This document shows, one piece after another, positions 63,101-64,000 of a stretch of 64,000 nucleotides of DNA; position 1 is the first letter of the stretch; each line of letters begins with the position of its first letter. The notes under the pieces were generated by a model. That model did no database searches. It was not told where the DNA came from and saw nothing but the letters and a program-made list of their open reading frames with translations. Location of the stretch: contig DASXIN010000041.1 of the NCBI GenBank assembly GCA_036497945.1, forward strand, positions 46,179 through 110,178, in the 5' to 3' direction. Position numbers and translations under genes: made by a program. This DNA is from RYN-230 sp036497945. GTDB lineage: Bacteria > Actinomycetota > Actinomycetes > Streptosporangiales > Streptosporangiaceae.

Positions 63101-63453
63101 CCGCCGCCATCCGCATCCTCGGCCTCGGGCCGGTGGTGGGCGCCCGCACCTGGGGCGGGGTCGTCGGGATCAACGCGCCGTTCGTCCTGGTAGACGGCAC
63201 CGCGATGACGGTGCCGCGGTACGCCATCTGGCTGGAGGGCTTCGGCTGGGGTGTCGAGAACCACGGCGTGGATCCCGACGTCGAGGTGCTCATCTCCCCC
63301 GAGGACTGGGCCGAGGGCCGGGACGTGCAACTGGAGACCGCCGTGCGGCTGGCCCTGGAGGCCCTCGAATCCCGCCCGGCCGCCACCCCGCCGGACGTCT
63401 CCACCCGTCCCTCCAAGCAGCGCCCGCCGCTGCCGCCCCGGCCGCGCGGCTAG
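60139..63453 (+). CDS. Tricorn protease homologue
   Basis: A 1104-residue cytoplasmic peptidase. An N-terminal six-bladed propeller (about 1-320) and a second propeller (about 320-530) are followed by an acidic Gly/Asp-rich linker (about 530-570), a C1 helical domain, a PDZ domain (about 770-870, RVLPGESSDPRARAPL, VAVDGRPVDPVVGPG) and the S41-type catalytic domain with DVRSNRGGHVSELVIEKL. The nucleophile Ser is near 982 in ENAGSDGDIV. Tricorn trims peptides released by the proteasome. TACGAT (60127-60132) is 6 nt before the ATG, so the transcript is probably leaderless. Confidence 0.92.
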   Translation: MTSAGYLRFPHVHGELLTFIAEDDVWLAPVSGGRAWRLSADQAEASHPRFARDGASVAWVSWRDGPAEVYLAGTDGAAPGRRLTYWGEPTATVSGWTPDGEIIALTASGQPFERQFWAHALPPDGGPARRLPFGPVAEVAIEDTAQALLNGCWGRDPAYWKRYRGGTAGRLWTAATGGPFQRILASLNGQFAGPMLVGGRLAFLSDHEGTGNVYSCQLDGSDLRRHTDHDGFYARQAATDGHRVVYQCRGELWLLDDLSPDSQPRPVPVTLGSAGTALVPRLISAEDHLGGLACDYAGQASAVVVRGTVHWLTHRDGPARALAVSPDARARLPQVLGQTGQVAWISDAGGTDSVQIAPAAGPELTLGSPAPGPRRLAEGQLGLVSELAAAPDGSTLAVAARDGRLLLVDVASGAVSQLAASDDGAVSGLVYTPDSAWLAWSHPGPQPLSRIKLARLADGQVVDATEGRFIDSEPAFTGDGKYLAFLSARIFDPVYDAHFFDLSFPYGSRPYLVPLAADTPSPFAPLTAGRPPGDGSDKPDGKEEGGSGDGGAADGGPGEADGGTADTPPPVVVDVAGLAGRVLSVPVAESRYSSLRAVAGGLAWLKEPVIGVLGEGAAVPDTKRPRSALERFDLGRRKTTELVSGLDWFEVSGDGEWLVVRDSGELRVVPSQRKADPDGGDSVQVDLSRARFMADPVALWAHAFTEVGRFMQHDFWVPDMAGVDWAAVLDSYQPVLERIGTPSEFADLLWEVVGELGTSHAYIRPRGTPGSGGKGQVGLLGADLSPAPDGRWRIDRVLPGESSDPRARAPLAAPGVAVQPGDVLVAVDGRPVDPVVGPGPLLIGTAGRPVELTVARDGEAPRRFAVTPLSSDRRLRYQDWVAEKRHQVRELTGGRAGYLHIPDMMGEGWAHFHRDLRVEMAQDTLIVDVRSNRGGHVSELVIEKLARRIVGWDIPRWMTASSYPRDAPRGPVVALADENAGSDGDIVTAAIRILGLGPVVGARTWGGVVGINAPFVLVDGTAMTVPRYAIWLEGFGWGVENHGVDPDVEVLISPEDWAEGRDVQLETAVRLALEALESRPAATPPDVSTRPSKQRPPLPPRPRG

Positions 63454-63563
63454 CCAGCGGGGTAGCCATCAGGGCACACGCGTCGCATCATGGATGGTGA
63501 CAGCGCAGGGCGCCGGCTTCCGCCATCACCTCGGCGCTGACGTGGCGAAAGAAGCTGAGCCTC

Positions 63564-63926
63564 ATGCCCGCTGACGCGCAGTTCCAGCTGAAAACCGAGT
63601 ACCCCGCGAACCTGGACCGCTGCCGGCGGTGCGGCACCCCGCGCATGCTGCACGGGACGGACGGAAGCTGCCGGCCCTCGTTCTCATCCCTGGGCGGCAA
63701 GGTGCTGGCCCGGCTGGTGACGCTCTCCGTCCTGGTCGCCGTGCTCGGCACGGCGGCCTGGCTGCTGGCCACCGCGCCCGCGATCAACCTGGCCTCGGTG
63801 CTCGCCTTCGCCTGCCTGGTCGCCCTGGTCCTCGGCGGGGCCGCCCTGGCCCTGGCCAGCACCGCCGGGGCCCTCCGCGCCGCCATCGACGAGGCCCGTC
63901 AGGAGGGTGACGCGGGTTCGGCGTAA
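63564..63926 (+). CDS. Small membrane protein with Cys cluster
   Basis: A 120-residue protein. The N-terminal part has CRRCGTPRMLHGTDGSC, a possible zinc knuckle, followed by two hydrophobic segments (about 48-72 and 75-100). I do not recognise the family. Its last 28 bp overlap the convergent response-regulator gene. No clear promoter is seen in the 110 bp after the tricorn gene. Confidence 0.65.
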   Translation: MPADAQFQLKTEYPANLDRCRRCGTPRMLHGTDGSCRPSFSSLGGKVLARLVTLSVLVAVLGTAAWLLATAPAINLASVLAFACLVALVLGGAALALASTAGALRAAIDEARQEGDAGSA

Positions 63927-64000
63927 CCGTGGGCGTAGGCGTAGCGCATGGCCTGGACACGGTCCCGCGAGCCGGTCTTGGCGAAGATCCGGTTGACGTG
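63899..64000 (-). CDS. LuxR/NarL-type response regulator, C-terminal fragment
   Basis: The last 33 codons of a regulator cut by the window edge: HVNRIFAKTGSRDRVQAMRY followed by AYAHGYAEP. This is the recognition helix and final helix of a LuxR-type helix-turn-helix (compare the common HVSRILAKLGVRDRVQAV). The receiver domain is outside the window. Confidence 0.85.
   Translation of the reverse strand, partial: HVNRIFAKTGSRDRVQAMRYAYAHGYAEPASPS

Overview
The window is a very GC-rich (about 70% by eye) stretch of actinobacterial chromosome. SepH, an isocitrate lyase facing a RamB-type regulator, a tricorn-protease homologue, MMPL and FtsX-like exporters and many leaderless starts all fit a filamentous actinomycete. 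The MurL/MurD2 pair and the disordered WPSTEWDKLSDEQYW-type protein suggest the Streptosporangiales or relatives, which is an inference. Both ends are cut inside genes: a NarL-class sensor kinase on the left and the C-terminus of a LuxR-type response regulator on the right.

Layout. 1-8.8 kb: partial histidine kinase, a 30-codon relic of an ABC ATPase, a PrmC-related methyltransferase divergent from an apparently self-regulated TetR gene, a VC0807-type membrane protein, then a tightly overlapping minus-strand operon pgeF-murL-murD2-FAD dehydrogenase. This operon points to the alternative route to D-glutamate in peptidoglycan, in which L-Glu is ligated first and epimerised afterwards. 8.8-18.1 kb: lipid kinase, phosphoesterase, small membrane protein, glycosyltransferase, a large membrane-anchored disordered protein, a PEBP lipoprotein and sepH. 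18.4-26.4 kb: MarR/MMPL pair, isocitrate lyase with RamB (glyoxylate shunt), acyl-CoA dehydrogenase.

26.4-32.2 kb is an accessory, decayed region. It holds phased repeats, a broken tyrosine integrase, a GAF sensor kinase, two tRNA-like fragments each preceded by the same kind of repeat at the same distance (probable attachment-site scars), a small peptidoglycan-binding protein and a broken NB-ARC-type ATPase. An intact HEPN-motif protein lies just to its right. 32.9-38.7 kb: aldo/keto reductase with two tiny genes, two DHA2-type efflux pumps with a TetR regulator, a universal stress protein. 38.7-45.9 kb: a three-gene MacB-like ABC exporter operon. 46.5-52.6 kb: membrane glycosyltransferase, aromatic aldehyde dehydrogenase with pobA under a palindromic control region, amidohydrolase, OsmC.

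52.8-64 kb: DMT transporter, FtsH, then a tryptophan attenuator (leaderless Trp-Trp leader peptide plus terminator) ahead of a fused TrpE-TrpG, a ThyX interrupted by a 350-residue homing-endonuclease intein, and a tricorn-like protease.

Two window-wide signals stand out. First, a dispersed element of about 90 bp with GGGGCGC/GCGCCCC ends occurs three times, twice in frame inside the 5' coding part of unrelated genes. Second, at least eight genes carry TANNNT placed 6-7 nt before the start codon, the geometry of leaderless transcripts.
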